This document shows positions 34,008 through 43,324 of a stretch of 64,000 nt of DNA, in pieces. The notes below the pieces were generated by a model. It ran no database searches. It had not been told where the DNA came from and was given only the letters and a program-made list of their open reading frames with translations. Source of the DNA: Amycolatopsis oliviviridis (GTDB taxonomy: Bacteria > Actinomycetota > Actinomycetes > Mycobacteriales > Pseudonocardiaceae); contig NZ_BNAY01000003.1 in assembly GCF_014654365.1 (NCBI RefSeq), forward strand, positions 806,001 to 870,000, given 5' to 3'. Positions within the stretch are counted from its first letter, which is position 1. Every line of letters starts with the position of its first letter. The position numbers were made by a program, and so were the translations under genes.

Positions 34008-35774
34008 TCAGCGCGGGTGGCGCTGGGGCTGCGGCTGCTGGTGGGGCTGCTGCTGCGGAGGGCGGCGCGGCACGATCTGGGTCACCGGACCGTCCGGCGA
34101 CTTGCCCGCCCGCGCGAGCCAGCCTTCGACGTCGCGCCGCACGGCGGTGAGCGTCGGGCGGCGGCGGGGTTCCTGGTCGAGCGACGCGACGAGGATCCGG
34201 GCGTGCGCGCTGCGGTTCGGCAGCTTCGAGACCGGTTCGGCCCGGGCTGCGGCCATCAGCGCGGCCATCGGGGTCTCCCGGGTGCCGCGCGGAGGCTGGC
34301 CCGACAGCGCGTAGCTGACCGTCGCGGCTAGCTGCCACGCGTCCGACGCCGGGCTGGCCGGGGAGCCCATCGCCTGCTCGGGAGCGACGAAGTCCGGCGT
34401 GCCGATCATCATCCCGGTCGCGGTCATCTTCGAGTCGCCCTGGCTGCGGGCGATGCCGAAGTCGATCAGGTGGGCGAGCCCGTTGCGGTCGAGGATGATG
34501 TTCGACGGCTTCAGGTCGCGGTGCAGCACACCCTTCTCGTGCGCCGCGGCGAGCGCGCCGGCCATGGTCGACCAGAGCCGTCCGGCGGCGATGTCGTCGA
34601 GCGGGCCCTGCGAGTCGACGATCTCGGCCAGCGAGCGCCCTTCGAGGTACTCCATGACCAGCGCGAGCCCGTCGGGCTCCTCGACGAGGTCGTACACCTT
34701 GACGCAGTTGGGGTGGTTCACCACGGCCAGCGCCCTGGCCTCGCGCTGCATGCGCTCTTCGGTGTCCCGGTCCGGCGCGTGCGCGATCTTCAGCGCGACC
34801 GTGCGGTTGAGCTGCGTGTCGACCGCTTCCCACACGGTGCCGAAACCACCGTGGCCGAGCCGCCGGACCCGTTTGTAGCGGCTGCCGCCGGAGTTGCGGG
34901 AGCCCGGGGGCGCCGGGACCGGGCCCGGTATCGCGGCCAGCGCGGGCGGTTCGGGCGCCTGCGCCAGCGCGGTCGCGGGGTACTGCTTCTGCGGCGGGGG
35001 CGGCAGCTGCTGCTGCGGCTTCGGGGCGGGCGGCTCCGGGCGGTACGGCTCGATCTTCTGCCGGGGCTGCGGGTCCGGCCGGTTGATCACCGACCACGGC
35101 GGCGGGCCGACCAGCGCGACCGGGATCAGGCCCAGCACGCTGAGCGGCAGGAAACCGAGCCAGAAGTGCACGGCGGTGTTCGCGCCCATGCCGACGCTGG
35201 CCAGCACCATCAGCACGAACGGGATCCAGAAGAACCGCGAAGGCCACTTCGGGCCGCGGCGGAACGCGGTCCGTGCCTGCAGCATGACGAACAGCAGGGA
35301 CAGCGCGGGCAGGCCGACCAGCAGGATCAAGTAGAAGATGTAGCTCAGCTGCATCCCGCTCGGATAGAACAGGACCTCGTACACGTTCTGGCCGCGCCCG
35401 AGGTACTCGCTCTGCTTGCCGATCAGCGGGCTGTAGTCGGTGTTGAAGGTCGACAGGTCGCTACCGGAGAAGCCGGATTGCCCGCCCGATTTCGTCGAGG
35501 CGGCTTCCTGGTAGGTCTGCGAAACACCGGTGGCCAGCAGCCACGGCAGCAGGAAGACGGCGACCACGCCGATCCCGCCGAAGACGGACAGGGTCACCAC
35601 GTCATAGCGGTTGCCGGTGCCTTTGCGGATGATCGCGACGACCATCGCTCCCAGCGCGGGCAGCAGCGCGACCAGCGCTCCCGCGGTGCTCGTCGCCCAC
35701 ACCCAGTCCCCGGGCCAGATCCCCGGTCCGAAGAGGCTGTGCGCGAACGACAGCAGCGCGCTCGCTAGTCCCAT
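34008..35774 (-). CDS. Ser/Thr protein kinase with N-terminal multi-span membrane domain
   Basis: The 588-residue protein has about five membrane helices in residues 25-225, a Pro/Gln-rich linker (~230-300) and a Hanks-type kinase domain at the C-terminus (~305-555). Kinase motifs are intact: glycine loop GHGGFGTV, VALKIA lysine, HRDLKPSN catalytic loop, IDFGIA metal site and APEQ. The usual actinobacterial PknB layout is reversed: kinase first, one membrane helix, then an external sensor. Here a polytopic domain precedes the kinase, and a loop of ~60 residues between helices 2 and 3 is probably external. A basic Pro/Gln/His tail follows. Targets unknown. The gene is convergent with the small lipoprotein. 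Confidence 0.88.
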   Translation of the reverse strand: MGLASALLSFAHSLFGPGIWPGDWVWATSTAGALVALLPALGAMVVAIIRKGTGNRYDVVTLSVFGGIGVVAVFLLPWLLATGVSQTYQEAASTKSGGQSGFSGSDLSTFNTDYSPLIGKQSEYLGRGQNVYEVLFYPSGMQLSYIFYLILLVGLPALSLLFVMLQARTAFRRGPKWPSRFFWIPFVLMVLASVGMGANTAVHFWLGFLPLSVLGLIPVALVGPPPWSVINRPDPQPRQKIEPYRPEPPAPKPQQQLPPPPQKQYPATALAQAPEPPALAAIPGPVPAPPGSRNSGGSRYKRVRRLGHGGFGTVWEAVDTQLNRTVALKIAHAPDRDTEERMQREARALAVVNHPNCVKVYDLVEEPDGLALVMEYLEGRSLAEIVDSQGPLDDIAAGRLWSTMAGALAAAHEKGVLHRDLKPSNIILDRNGLAHLIDFGIARSQGDSKMTATGMMIGTPDFVAPEQAMGSPASPASDAWQLAATVSYALSGQPPRGTRETPMAALMAAARAEPVSKLPNRSAHARILVASLDQEPRRRPTLTAVRRDVEGWLARAGKSPDGPVTQIVPRRPPQQQPHQQPQPQRHPR

Positions 35775-35956
35775 GGAGCCTGCTCCCCTAGCTTGTCGAG
35801 GCCGTTTCCGGCGGTTTTTTCCTAGTTCAGCTTAGGACGCCTCATGCCCTCGCGGGGTTGCCGGGTTGTCACGGCCGTCTCCCCGGCGTTACCACCGGGC
35901 ATGAGCCCTGTGGTGAGTCCATGATGGTCCGGTACCCGAGCGCGAAGGAGCATTCG

Positions 35957-37828
35957 ATGTACGCCGAGACGTACCAGCGGAGCCTCGAAGACCCGGAGGG
36001 TTTCTGGCTCGAAGCCGCCCGGGCGATCGACTGGACGCGGCCGCCGACGCGGGCCCTCGACGCCTCGAAGGCGCCCTTCTACCGCTGGTTCCCGGACGGG
36101 GAGCTGAACACGGCGTTCAACGCGCTCGACCGGCACGTGCGGGACGGCCGCGGCGGGCAGACCGCGCTGATCTGGGATTCCCCGGTAACCGATTCGGTAC
36201 GCCGGTTCACCTACGCGGAACTGCTGGACGACGTCGCGCGCTTCGCCGGCGCGCTCGCCTCGCTCGGTGTCGAAAAGGGCGATCGCGTCATCGTGTACAT
36301 GCCGATGGTCCCCGAGGCCGCGATCGCGATGCTCGCGTGCGCCCGGCTCGGCGCGGTGCACTCGGTGGTGTTCGGCGGGTTCGCCCCGAAGGAGCTCGCG
36401 GCGCGGATCGAGGACGCGAAACCCAAGGTCGTCGTGGCCGCGTCGTGCGGGATCGAGCCGACGCGGGTCGTCGAATACAAGCCGATCATCGACGAGGCGC
36501 TCGCGGGCACCGTCCATCAGCCGGACAAGGTCGTGGTGCTGCAGCGGGAGCGCGCTCGCGCCGAACTGGGTGAGCGCGACGCGGACTGGGCCGAACTGGT
36601 CGCGAAGGCCTCCCCCGCCGATCCGGTTCCGGTCGCCGCCACCGATCCGCTGTACATCCTCTACACGTCCGGCACCACCGGGAAGCCGAAGGGCGTCGTG
36701 CGCGACACCGGCGGGCACGCGGTCGCGCTGGCCTGGTCGATGAGCGCGATCTACGACATCCGGCCCGGTGACGTGTGGTGGACGGCTTCCGACGTCGGCT
36801 GGGTCGTCGGCCATTCCTACATCGTCTACGCGCCGCTCCTCATCGGCGCCACGAGTGTCATGTACGAGGGCAAGCCGGTCGGGACGCCCGACGCGGGCGC
36901 GTTCTGGCGCGTCATCGCCGACCACGGGGTCAAGGCGCTGTTCACCGCCCCGACGGCGTTGCGCGCGATCAAGAAGGTCGACCCGGACGCGGGCGAAATC
37001 GAAAAATACCAGCTCAGCCGGTTCCAGACGTTGTTCATGGCGGGGGAACGACTCGATCCGGAGACGTATCACTGGGCGCACGGGAAGCTCGGGGTGCCGG
37101 TGATCGACCACTGGTGGCAGACCGAGACCGGCTGGCCGATCGCGGCGAATCCGCGCGGACTGGAGCCGATGCCGGTCAAACCCGGTTCCGCGACGAAGCC
37201 GGTGCCGGGCTGGGACGTGCGGATCCTGGACCAGGCGGGCGACCCGCTCCCCGCCGGGCGGGAAGGCGCCATCGCGATCAAGCTGCCGCTCCCGCCGGGG
37301 TCGTTGCCGACGTTGTGGGAGGACGACGAGCGGTATCGCGAGGCGTACCTTTCGCGGTACGAAGGCCACTACCTGACGGGTGACTCCGGATACGTCGACG
37401 AAGACGGCTATCTGTTCGTCATGGGCCGCACCGACGACGTCATCAACGTCGCGGGCCACCGGCTGTCGACCGGTTCGATGGAGGCGGTGCTGGCGTCCCA
37501 CGCCGCCGTCGCCGAATGCGCGGTGATCGGCGTCCGGGACCAGCTCAAGGGACAGCTCCCGCGCGGCTTCGTGGTGCTGAAATCGGGAGTGGACGTCGAC
37601 GCCGAAACGCTCAAGTCCGAGTTGGTCGCCCTGGTCCGGCGCGACATCGGGCCGGTCGCCGCGTTCCGCGACGTGTCCATTGTGGACGCGCTGCCGAAGA
37701 CGCGGTCCGGGAAGATCCTGCGCAAGACCATGCGCGGCATCGCCGACGGCCGTGACGAGCAGGTGCCCTCGACGATCGAAGACGCGAGTGTTCTCGATGC
37801 GCTGAAAGCGGTTCTGCGCGGCGAGTGA
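35957..37828 (+). CDS. propionyl/acetyl-CoA synthetase-type acyl-CoA ligase
   Basis: The 623-residue AMP-forming ligase is closest to PrpE and acetyl-CoA synthetases. It has the N-terminal ACAS domain, the ATP loop YTSGTTGKPKGVVRDTGG, the acyl-pocket segment WWTASDVGWVVGHSYIVYAPL, WWQTETGWPI, and the C-terminal TRSGKILRKTMRG with the acetylatable Lys. The Val-Gly-His region together with RDTGGH is typical of PrpE, so propionate is a reasonable substrate. The ATG at 35957 is preceded by GAAGGAG. It is monocistronic, 181 bp from the divergent kinase gene. No prpBCD genes are near. Confidence 0.88.
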   Translation: MYAETYQRSLEDPEGFWLEAARAIDWTRPPTRALDASKAPFYRWFPDGELNTAFNALDRHVRDGRGGQTALIWDSPVTDSVRRFTYAELLDDVARFAGALASLGVEKGDRVIVYMPMVPEAAIAMLACARLGAVHSVVFGGFAPKELAARIEDAKPKVVVAASCGIEPTRVVEYKPIIDEALAGTVHQPDKVVVLQRERARAELGERDADWAELVAKASPADPVPVAATDPLYILYTSGTTGKPKGVVRDTGGHAVALAWSMSAIYDIRPGDVWWTASDVGWVVGHSYIVYAPLLIGATSVMYEGKPVGTPDAGAFWRVIADHGVKALFTAPTALRAIKKVDPDAGEIEKYQLSRFQTLFMAGERLDPETYHWAHGKLGVPVIDHWWQTETGWPIAANPRGLEPMPVKPGSATKPVPGWDVRILDQAGDPLPAGREGAIAIKLPLPPGSLPTLWEDDERYREAYLSRYEGHYLTGDSGYVDEDGYLFVMGRTDDVINVAGHRLSTGSMEAVLASHAAVAECAVIGVRDQLKGQLPRGFVVLKSGVDVDAETLKSELVALVRRDIGPVAAFRDVSIVDALPKTRSGKILRKTMRGIADGRDEQVPSTIEDASVLDALKAVLRGE

Positions 37829-37881
37829 ACCAATGACCGGTACGGATTCCTAGTCCGATTGGGTGTTGTCCCCTTTGCCCT

Positions 37882-37897
37882 ATTGGTCTATACCTCT
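37882..37897 (+). promoter_or_regulatory. DasR-responsive element (dre-like) upstream of the GH20 gene
   Basis: ATTGGTCTATACCTCT matches 13 of 16 positions of the Streptomyces dre consensus A(C/G)TGGTCTAGACCA(C/G)T. It lies 40 bp before the ATG of a secreted N-acetylhexosaminidase, a classic DasR target. DasR is a GntR-family repressor released by glucosamine-6-phosphate. No dasR gene is in the window. Confidence 0.72.
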
Positions 37898-37937
37898 ATG
37901 AGCAGAGAGTCTCCAGTTCCCCGACCGGAGGTGCTCC

Positions 37938-39518
37938 ATGAGTAAACGCCTGTCCACAACCGTGCTCGGCGTGGCCGTCCTGAGTCTCGTGACGTTCGGC
38001 CTGCCCGCGACGGCGAGCGCGGCTCAGCCCACCAAGGCCGAACGGACCGTCACCGACGTCATCCCCGCGCCTGTCGACGCGAAGCCCGATCCTCGCGCGA
38101 ACTTCCGGCTCAGCCCCTCGACCGTCATCCGCACCGATCGCGACGGCAGACAAGTCGCCGAATACCTGGCCGGGCTGCTCCGGCCCGCCACCGGTTACCG
38201 GCTGCCCGTGGTCAGCGGCCACCGCGGCGGCGGATCCGCCATCTCGCTCGAAACCGGCCACGCGAGCGACCGGGTCGGCACCGAGGGCTACCAGCTCAAG
38301 GTGTCGTCCTCCGGCGTGAGCCTGCGGGCGAACACCGACAAGGGCCTGTTCTCCGGCGTCCAGACACTGCGCCAGCTGTTCCCTTCGGCGATCGAGGCGA
38401 CCACCGTCCAGAAGCGTTCGTGGGTGGTCTCGGGCGGCACGGTGCTCGACTATCCGCGCTTCGGCTACCGCAGCGCGATGCTCGACGTCGCCCGGCACTT
38501 CTTCACGCCGGCGCAGGTCAAGCTCTACATCGACCAGATCGCGCAGTACAAGATCAACACGCTCCACCTGCACCTGACCGACGACCAGGGCTGGCGGATC
38601 GAGATCAAGAGCTGGCCGAAGCTGGCGACCGTCGGCGGGCTGACCGCCGTCGGCGGCGGCCCCGGCGGGTACTACACACAGGACCAGTACAAGGACCTCG
38701 TGCGCTACGCGGCTTCGCGGCACATCACGATCGTTCCCGAGATCGACATGCCGGGGCACACCAACGCGGCCCAGCACTCCTACGCCGAGCTGAACTGCGA
38801 CGGCAAGCCGATCCCGCCGCGCACGGACATCGAGGTCGGCTACAGCTCGCTGTGCATCAACAAGGACATCACCTACACGTTCGTCGACGACGTCCTGCGC
38901 GAACTGGCGGCGATCACCCCCGGGAAGTACCTCAACATCGGTGGCGACGAGGCGCACGCGACCACCCCGGAGGACTACCAGACCTTCGCCAAGAAGGTGC
39001 AGCCGATCGTCGCGAAGTACGGCAAGCAGATCACCGGCTGGCACGACATCGCCAAGACCACTCCGCCGGTTTCGGCCGTCCCGCAGTTCTGGGGCACGAC
39101 CGGCACGGACGCGAACGTCGCCGCGGCCGCGGCCCGGGGCAACAAGATCCTCATGTCGCCCGCCAACAAGGCCTACATGGACATGAAGTACCACGCGCAG
39201 ACGCCGCTCGGGCTCAGCTGGGCGGGCTTCATCGAGGTCAAGACCGGTTACGACTGGGATCCGGCCACGTACCTGCAGGGCGTGACGGAGCAGAACGTCC
39301 TCGGTGTCGAGGCGCCACTGTGGTCGGAAACGCTCGTCACCAGTGAGCACATCGAGTTCATGGCGTTCCCGCGGTTGCCGGGGTACGCCGAGATCGGCTG
39401 GTCGCCGAAGGATTCCCGGACCTGGGACGCCTACCGGCTCCGGCTGGCGAAGCAGAGCCCGCGCTGGGTTCAGCAGGGCATCGACTTCTACCGGTCCACT
39501 CAGGTCGACTGGCAATAG
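37938..39518 (+). CDS. secreted beta-N-acetylhexosaminidase (GH20)
   Basis: The 526-residue enzyme removes terminal GlcNAc from chitin oligomers or glycans. It has a signal peptide (VLGVAVLSLVTFGLPATASA, cleavage near residue 28), an N-terminal GH20b domain (to ~170), then the catalytic barrel. The barrel carries RSAMLDVARHFF, HLHLTDDQGWRIEIK, PEIDMPGHTNAA and the catalytic Asp-Glu pair in NIGGDEAH near residue 335. The C-terminal WGTTG and WSETL tryptophans line the sugar pocket. No carbohydrate-binding module is fused. GGAGG precedes the ATG. Control by GlcNAc status is suggested by the dre-like site. Its 3' end overlaps the convergent TetR gene by 19 bp. Confidence 0.94.
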   Translation: MSKRLSTTVLGVAVLSLVTFGLPATASAAQPTKAERTVTDVIPAPVDAKPDPRANFRLSPSTVIRTDRDGRQVAEYLAGLLRPATGYRLPVVSGHRGGGSAISLETGHASDRVGTEGYQLKVSSSGVSLRANTDKGLFSGVQTLRQLFPSAIEATTVQKRSWVVSGGTVLDYPRFGYRSAMLDVARHFFTPAQVKLYIDQIAQYKINTLHLHLTDDQGWRIEIKSWPKLATVGGLTAVGGGPGGYYTQDQYKDLVRYAASRHITIVPEIDMPGHTNAAQHSYAELNCDGKPIPPRTDIEVGYSSLCINKDITYTFVDDVLRELAAITPGKYLNIGGDEAHATTPEDYQTFAKKVQPIVAKYGKQITGWHDIAKTTPPVSAVPQFWGTTGTDANVAAAAARGNKILMSPANKAYMDMKYHAQTPLGLSWAGFIEVKTGYDWDPATYLQGVTEQNVLGVEAPLWSETLVTSEHIEFMAFPRLPGYAEIGWSPKDSRTWDAYRLRLAKQSPRWVQQGIDFYRSTQVDWQ

Positions 39519-40111
39519 TCGAGACGTTCGGTGATGGCGGCACGGGCCAGCGCGTAGGGCTCCGTGCCGCCGAACATCACCGAATCGGCGTTCGCGGCCC
39601 GGCCGAGGGCGTGCAATTCGAAGGCCAGCCGCTCGACGTCGACGGACGCGCGGAGGTCTCCCAGCTTCCGCGCTTCGACGGCGGTCGAGCGGATGAACTG
39701 GGCGAAAGCCCGGCTCACCTTCGCGACGGCGTCGTGGACCCGGCCGGTCCGTGCGTCGAATTCGGCGCCGGTGTTGAAGAAGAAACAGCCGCCGGGGAAC
39801 ACCCGGCGTTCCGAGTAGTCCAGCCAGTTCGCGCACAGCGCGCGCAGCCGGGCGATCCCCGGCTCGACCTCCAGCGTCGGCTCGACGACGTTCTCCGCGA
39901 AGATCGCGCTCGCCGTCTCGACGGTCGCGAGTTGCAGTTCCTCCTTGGAACCGAACAACGCGAACACCCCGGATTTGCTCAGTTCCAGTTCGGTGGCGAG
40001 CCTGCCGAGGGACAACCCGTCGAGCCCTTCGACGGACGCGATGTCGACGGCGCGCCGGAGCACCACCCGCCTCGTCGCGTCGCCCCGGGCCACCCGGCCG
40101 TCAACCGGCAT
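39500..40111 (-). CDS. TetR/AcrR family regulator
   Basis: The 203-residue protein has the TetR HTH (RRVVLRRAVDIASVEGLDGLSLGRLATELELSKSGVFALFGSKEELQLAT) and a C-terminal domain with RVFPGGCFFFNTGAEFDARTGRVHD, typical of the YxaF/TetR_C_16-like group with a Cys in the pocket. The ATG at 40111 overlaps the 3' end of the upstream MOSC gene by 11 nt and follows AGAGGAACGG, so it is translationally coupled. The divergent promoter at 40797-40836 holds a TetR-like site; autoregulation of the MOSC-TetR operon is likely (inference). Confidence 0.86.
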   Translation of the reverse strand: MPVDGRVARGDATRRVVLRRAVDIASVEGLDGLSLGRLATELELSKSGVFALFGSKEELQLATVETASAIFAENVVEPTLEVEPGIARLRALCANWLDYSERRVFPGGCFFFNTGAEFDARTGRVHDAVAKVSRAFAQFIRSTAVEARKLGDLRASVDVERLAFELHALGRAANADSVMFGGTEPYALARAAITERLDYCQST

Positions 40112-40796
40112 TCCGTTCCTCTCGCCGCCGTTTCGCCGATTCCAGGCCGTCACGGTACTGCCGGGAAAGCGAAGACGTCGCGAGCACCCGGTCCAGCAGC
40201 GCCCAGTAGGCGGTCCGGCGCTCGTCGTCGAGCTGAGCGACGTTGGTGAACGACGCGACGTACACCTCGGCGATCGTCGGATTCGCCGGATCGCGCTCTT
40301 CCAGCGTCATCCGCCCCGACGTCGGGACCTCGCCCGTCCGGAGCACCCGCAGGTACCAGCCGCTGCGACCGGAATCGATCATCGTCGGGATGACGTCCTT
40401 GCGGCCGGTCTTCATCGCGAGCTTGAAACACGGCGTCCGCGGCTGCGAGACCTGGACCAGCGCTTCTCCCCAGGCCCAGACGTCGCCGATCCGCACCTCG
40501 TACTCGTCCGCGCCGCCGACCGACAGGTTCTCCCCGAAATCGCCCGCCGCCGTCTCGAAACCCTGCTCCGACCAGGCCGTGTAGTGCGCCGCCGGATAGA
40601 CGTAAACCGCTTTGTCGACCCCGCCGTGGACGGTGCGGTCCGCCTGGTCGTCCCCGGCGAGATTGATCTCGCCGAGTTCCAGGAACGGCACCTCCACCCG
40701 CGATTTCGAGATCGCGCTGTACACCGGGACGTCGCGTTTCGTCCCCAGCACGGACGGCCGTCCCACGAAGACTTCGTTCAGTTCGAGTGTGCTCAC
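40101..40796 (-). CDS. MOSC domain protein (YiiM-like)
   Basis: The 231-residue protein is a MOSC-fold protein like E. coli YiiM, which reduces N-hydroxylated bases such as 6-hydroxylaminopurine with a molybdenum cofactor. Visible are the DRTVHGGVDKAVYVYPAAHY block, FGENLSVGG, and the conserved cofactor Cys in SQPRTPCFKLAMKTGR. The C-terminal 3-alpha helical part is present. It starts at GTG 40796. It lies upstream of a coupled TetR gene and divergent from a TIGR03086 protein with only 40 bp between them. Confidence 0.88.
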   Translation of the reverse strand: MSTLELNEVFVGRPSVLGTKRDVPVYSAISKSRVEVPFLELGEINLAGDDQADRTVHGGVDKAVYVYPAAHYTAWSEQGFETAAGDFGENLSVGGADEYEVRIGDVWAWGEALVQVSQPRTPCFKLAMKTGRKDVIPTMIDSGRSGWYLRVLRTGEVPTSGRMTLEERDPANPTIAEVYVASFTNVAQLDDERRTAYWALLDRVLATSSLSRQYRDGLESAKRRREERNAG

Positions 40797-40811
40797 ACCC
40801 TAGAAAATAGC

Positions 40812-40823
40812 ACGACCGTTCGT
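40812..40823. promoter_or_regulatory. TetR-like half-palindrome between the MOSC and TIGR03086 genes
   Basis: ACGACCGTTCGT is an imperfect palindrome of the ACGAnCG..CGT type often bound by TetR proteins. It occupies the middle of the 40-bp divergent region, next to TATATGTT, so a bound repressor could block both promoters. The TetR regulator encoded at 39500-40111 is the natural candidate. Confidence 0.4.
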
Positions 40824-40836
40824 ATATGTTCCGGTC

Positions 40837-41409
40837 ATGGACTTCCTCGCGTTGACGACACGGGCACATCAGGCGGCGGGCGAGACGATCGCCGGGATCG
40901 GCAAGGACGGCTGGGACCGCTCGACCCCCTGCGCCGAGTGGGCCGTCCGTGACATCGTGAAACACCTGATCGACAACAACGAGCACCGCGCCGCGCAGGC
41001 GTCCGGCCGCCCCAGGCGGACCAGGCCGACGACGGACGACGACCTCGCCAGGTCCTACGACGAGAGCTCCGCCGAGTTCCTCGCCGCCTTCGACGACCAG
41101 GCCCTGGAGAAGACCTTCGACTTCGGGACCTTCGGCCCGCTCCCCGGGAAGAACGCCTTGGCCGTGCTCTTCGTCGACAACCTCGTCCACGGCTGGGACC
41201 TCGACGCCGCCCTCGGCCGCGAACACCAGTGGGACGACGAACTCGCGACGGCCGCGTTCCGTGTGGCGAGCCGCTACCCCGACGTGATGCCGGTGCGCGG
41301 GCCCGGCGGTGCCTTCGACCACGCTGTCGAGGCACCTCCGGGCGCCGGGCCGGGCGAGGCGCTCATCGCGTTGCTGGGCCGTTCAGCTCCGCCGATTCCT
41401 CGTCGCTGA
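40837..41409 (+). CDS. TIGR03086 / DinB-like maleylpyruvate isomerase-N family protein
   Basis: The 190-residue protein has the TIGR03086 pattern: helical four-bundle start (TRAHQAAGETIAGI), the conserved WDRSTPCAEWAVRDIVKHLIDNNEHRAAQA, and the distal FVDNLVHGWDLDAALG. The histidines in KHL, NEH and VHGWD are the usual metal ligands of this DinB/mycothiol-linked fold. A thiol transferase or isomerase role is possible, but the substrate is unknown. Its last 47 bp overlap the convergent DUF779 gene. Confidence 0.84.
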   Translation: MDFLALTTRAHQAAGETIAGIGKDGWDRSTPCAEWAVRDIVKHLIDNNEHRAAQASGRPRRTRPTTDDDLARSYDESSAEFLAAFDDQALEKTFDFGTFGPLPGKNALAVLFVDNLVHGWDLDAALGREHQWDDELATAAFRVASRYPDVMPVRGPGGAFDHAVEAPPGAGPGEALIALLGRSAPPIPRR

Positions 41410-41746
41410 ACAGCCGGGAGCGGACCAGGAAGCGGACTCCTTCGGGCGCCTCCAAGGAGAATCCGCTTCCCCTCCCGGGGACGACGTCGATCGTCAGATG
41501 CGTGTGCTTCCAGTACTCGAACTGCGGCCCCGACATCCACACCGGGACGTCCTCGATCCCCTCGACGACCAGGTCGCCGAGATGGACGTCGGACACCCCG
41601 GTGCGGAATTCGCCCGCCGGGTAGCACATCGGCGCGCTTCCGTCGCAGCATCCGCCGGACTGGTGGAACATCACCGGCCCGTGGAGTGACACCAGCCGCC
41701 GCAGCAGTTCCGCGGCGGCCGGTGTCAGGCCGACCCGCTCGGTCAT
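41363..41746 (-). CDS. DUF779 family protein linked to aldehyde dehydrogenase
   Basis: The 127-residue protein matches DUF779, small proteins almost always encoded beside aldehyde dehydrogenases. Recognisable are GPVMFHQSGGCCDGSAPMCYP with a Cys-Cys pair and a third Cys, FRTGVSDVHLG, and FEYWKHTHLTIDVVPGRGSGFSLE. The clustered cysteines suggest metal or persulfide binding. The function is not established. Its ATG shares one base with the aldehyde dehydrogenase stop (TGATG), so both are made from one transcript. Confidence 0.9.
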   Translation of the reverse strand: MTERVGLTPAAAELLRRLVSLHGPVMFHQSGGCCDGSAPMCYPAGEFRTGVSDVHLGDLVVEGIEDVPVWMSGPQFEYWKHTHLTIDVVPGRGSGFSLEAPEGVRFLVRSRLFSDEESAELNGPATR

Positions 41747-43269
41747 CAGAAGAACCCGAGCGCACTGTCCGAATAGGACACCAGCATGTTCTTGGTCTGC
41801 TGATAGTGGTCCAGCATCATCTTGTGGTTCTCGCGCCCGATCCCGGACGCCTTGTACCCGCCGAAGGCCGCGTGCGCCGGGTAGGCGTGGTAGTTGTTGA
41901 CCCAGACCCGGCCCGCCTGGATGTCGCGGCCGGCGCGGTAGGCGGTGTTGCCGTCCCTCGACCAGACACCGGCGCCGAGGCCGTACAGCGTGTCGTTGGC
42001 GATCTTCAGCGCGTCGGCGTAGTCGTCGAACTTCGCCACCGAGACGACCGGCCCGAAGATCTCCTCCTGGAAGATCCGCATCTTGTTGTCGCCCTCGAAG
42101 ACCGTCGGCTGCACGTAGTACCCGCCGGACAGTTCGCCGCCGAGGTCGCCGCGCTCGCCGCCGGTGAGGATCTTCGCGCCTTCCTTCACCCCGATGTCGA
42201 TGTAGGAAAGGATCTTCTCCAGCTGGTCGTTGGAGGCCTGCGCGCCGATCTGCGTCTCGGTGTCGAGCGGGTGGCCCTGCTTGATCTTCTTGACGCGCTC
42301 GACGGCGTCGCCGAGGAACCGGTCGTAGATGCCGGACTGGATCAGCGCCCGCGACGGGCAGGTGCAGACCTCGCCCTGGTTCAGCGCGAAGAGCGCGAAA
42401 CCTTCCTGCGCCTTGTCGTAGAAGGCGTCGTTGGCCGCGGCGACGTCGTCGAAGAAGATGTTCGGGCTCTTGCCGCCGAGTTCGACGGTGACCGGGATGA
42501 TGTTCTCGCTGGCGTACTGCAGGATCAGCCGTCCGGTGGTGGTCTCGCCGGTGAAGGCGACTTTCCGCACGCGGTTGCTCGACGCGAGCGGCTTGCCCGC
42601 CTCGACGCCGAAACCGTTGACGACGTTCAGCACGCCCGGCGGGATCAGGTCGCCGATGAGCGACATCAGCAGGTGGATCGACGCCGGGGTCTGCTCGGCC
42701 GGTTTGAGCACGATCGCGTTGCCGGCGGCGAGCGCGGGCGCGAGCTTCCAGACCGCCATCAGCAGCGGGAAGTTCCACGGGATGATCTGGCCGACGACGC
42801 CGAGCGGCTCGTGGAAGTGGTAGGCGACGGTGTTGTCGTCGATCTGGGAGATGCCGCCCTCCTGGGCGCGCAGGGCGCCGGCGAAGTAGCGGAAGTGGTC
42901 GATCGCCAGGGGGATGTCGGCGGCGAGGGTCTCGCGGACCGGTTTGCCGTTCTCCCACGATTCGGCGACGGCGATCGCTTCGAGGTTCTGTTCCATCCGG
43001 TCGGCGATCTTGAGCAGCACGTTCGACCGCTCGTCCACCGACGTCCGGCCCCAGGCCGCGGCCGCGCCTTCGGCCGCGTCGAGCGCCCGGTCGATGTCGG
43101 CGGCGGTGCCGCGGGCGATCTCGGTGAACGTCTGCCCGGTCACCGGGGTCGGGTTCTCGAAATACTGACCGCTCGCGGGCGGTACGTACTCACCGCCGAT
43201 GTAGTGGTCGTAGCGCGACTCGTAGCTGACGACGCTGCCTTCGGTGTTCGGTGCCGCGTACTTGGCCAT
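41746..43269 (-). CDS. NAD-dependent aldehyde (acetaldehyde-type) dehydrogenase
   Basis: The 507-residue enzyme belongs to the ExaC/AldB-like class that oxidises acetaldehyde and similar aldehydes. The active site is complete: [23 protein letters not shown] with the conserved Asn, FTGETTTGR, the general base in VELGGKSPN and the nucleophile in [11 protein letters not shown]. The downstream DUF779 gene and the divergent GAF-type regulator are the standard companions of this class. A direct repeat in the shared promoter is the likely control site. Confidence 0.93.
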   Translation of the reverse strand: MAKYAAPNTEGSVVSYESRYDHYIGGEYVPPASGQYFENPTPVTGQTFTEIARGTAADIDRALDAAEGAAAAWGRTSVDERSNVLLKIADRMEQNLEAIAVAESWENGKPVRETLAADIPLAIDHFRYFAGALRAQEGGISQIDDNTVAYHFHEPLGVVGQIIPWNFPLLMAVWKLAPALAAGNAIVLKPAEQTPASIHLLMSLIGDLIPPGVLNVVNGFGVEAGKPLASSNRVRKVAFTGETTTGRLILQYASENIIPVTVELGGKSPNIFFDDVAAANDAFYDKAQEGFALFALNQGEVCTCPSRALIQSGIYDRFLGDAVERVKKIKQGHPLDTETQIGAQASNDQLEKILSYIDIGVKEGAKILTGGERGDLGGELSGGYYVQPTVFEGDNKMRIFQEEIFGPVVSVAKFDDYADALKIANDTLYGLGAGVWSRDGNTAYRAGRDIQAGRVWVNNYHAYPAHAAFGGYKASGIGRENHKMMLDHYQQTKNMLVSYSDSALGFF

Positions 43270-43324
43270 CTTTCCTGCCTCATCGCTAGGGGTGGCGGAT
43301 GGCGGCGAAGGTAGGCCGGGTGAG

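Noticed and set aside
41410-42958. long open frame covering the DUF779 gene and running antisense-phase through the aldehyde dehydrogenase
   Set aside because: Only the last 127 codons (from ATG 41746) look like a protein; the upstream part is an out-of-frame reading of the dehydrogenase.
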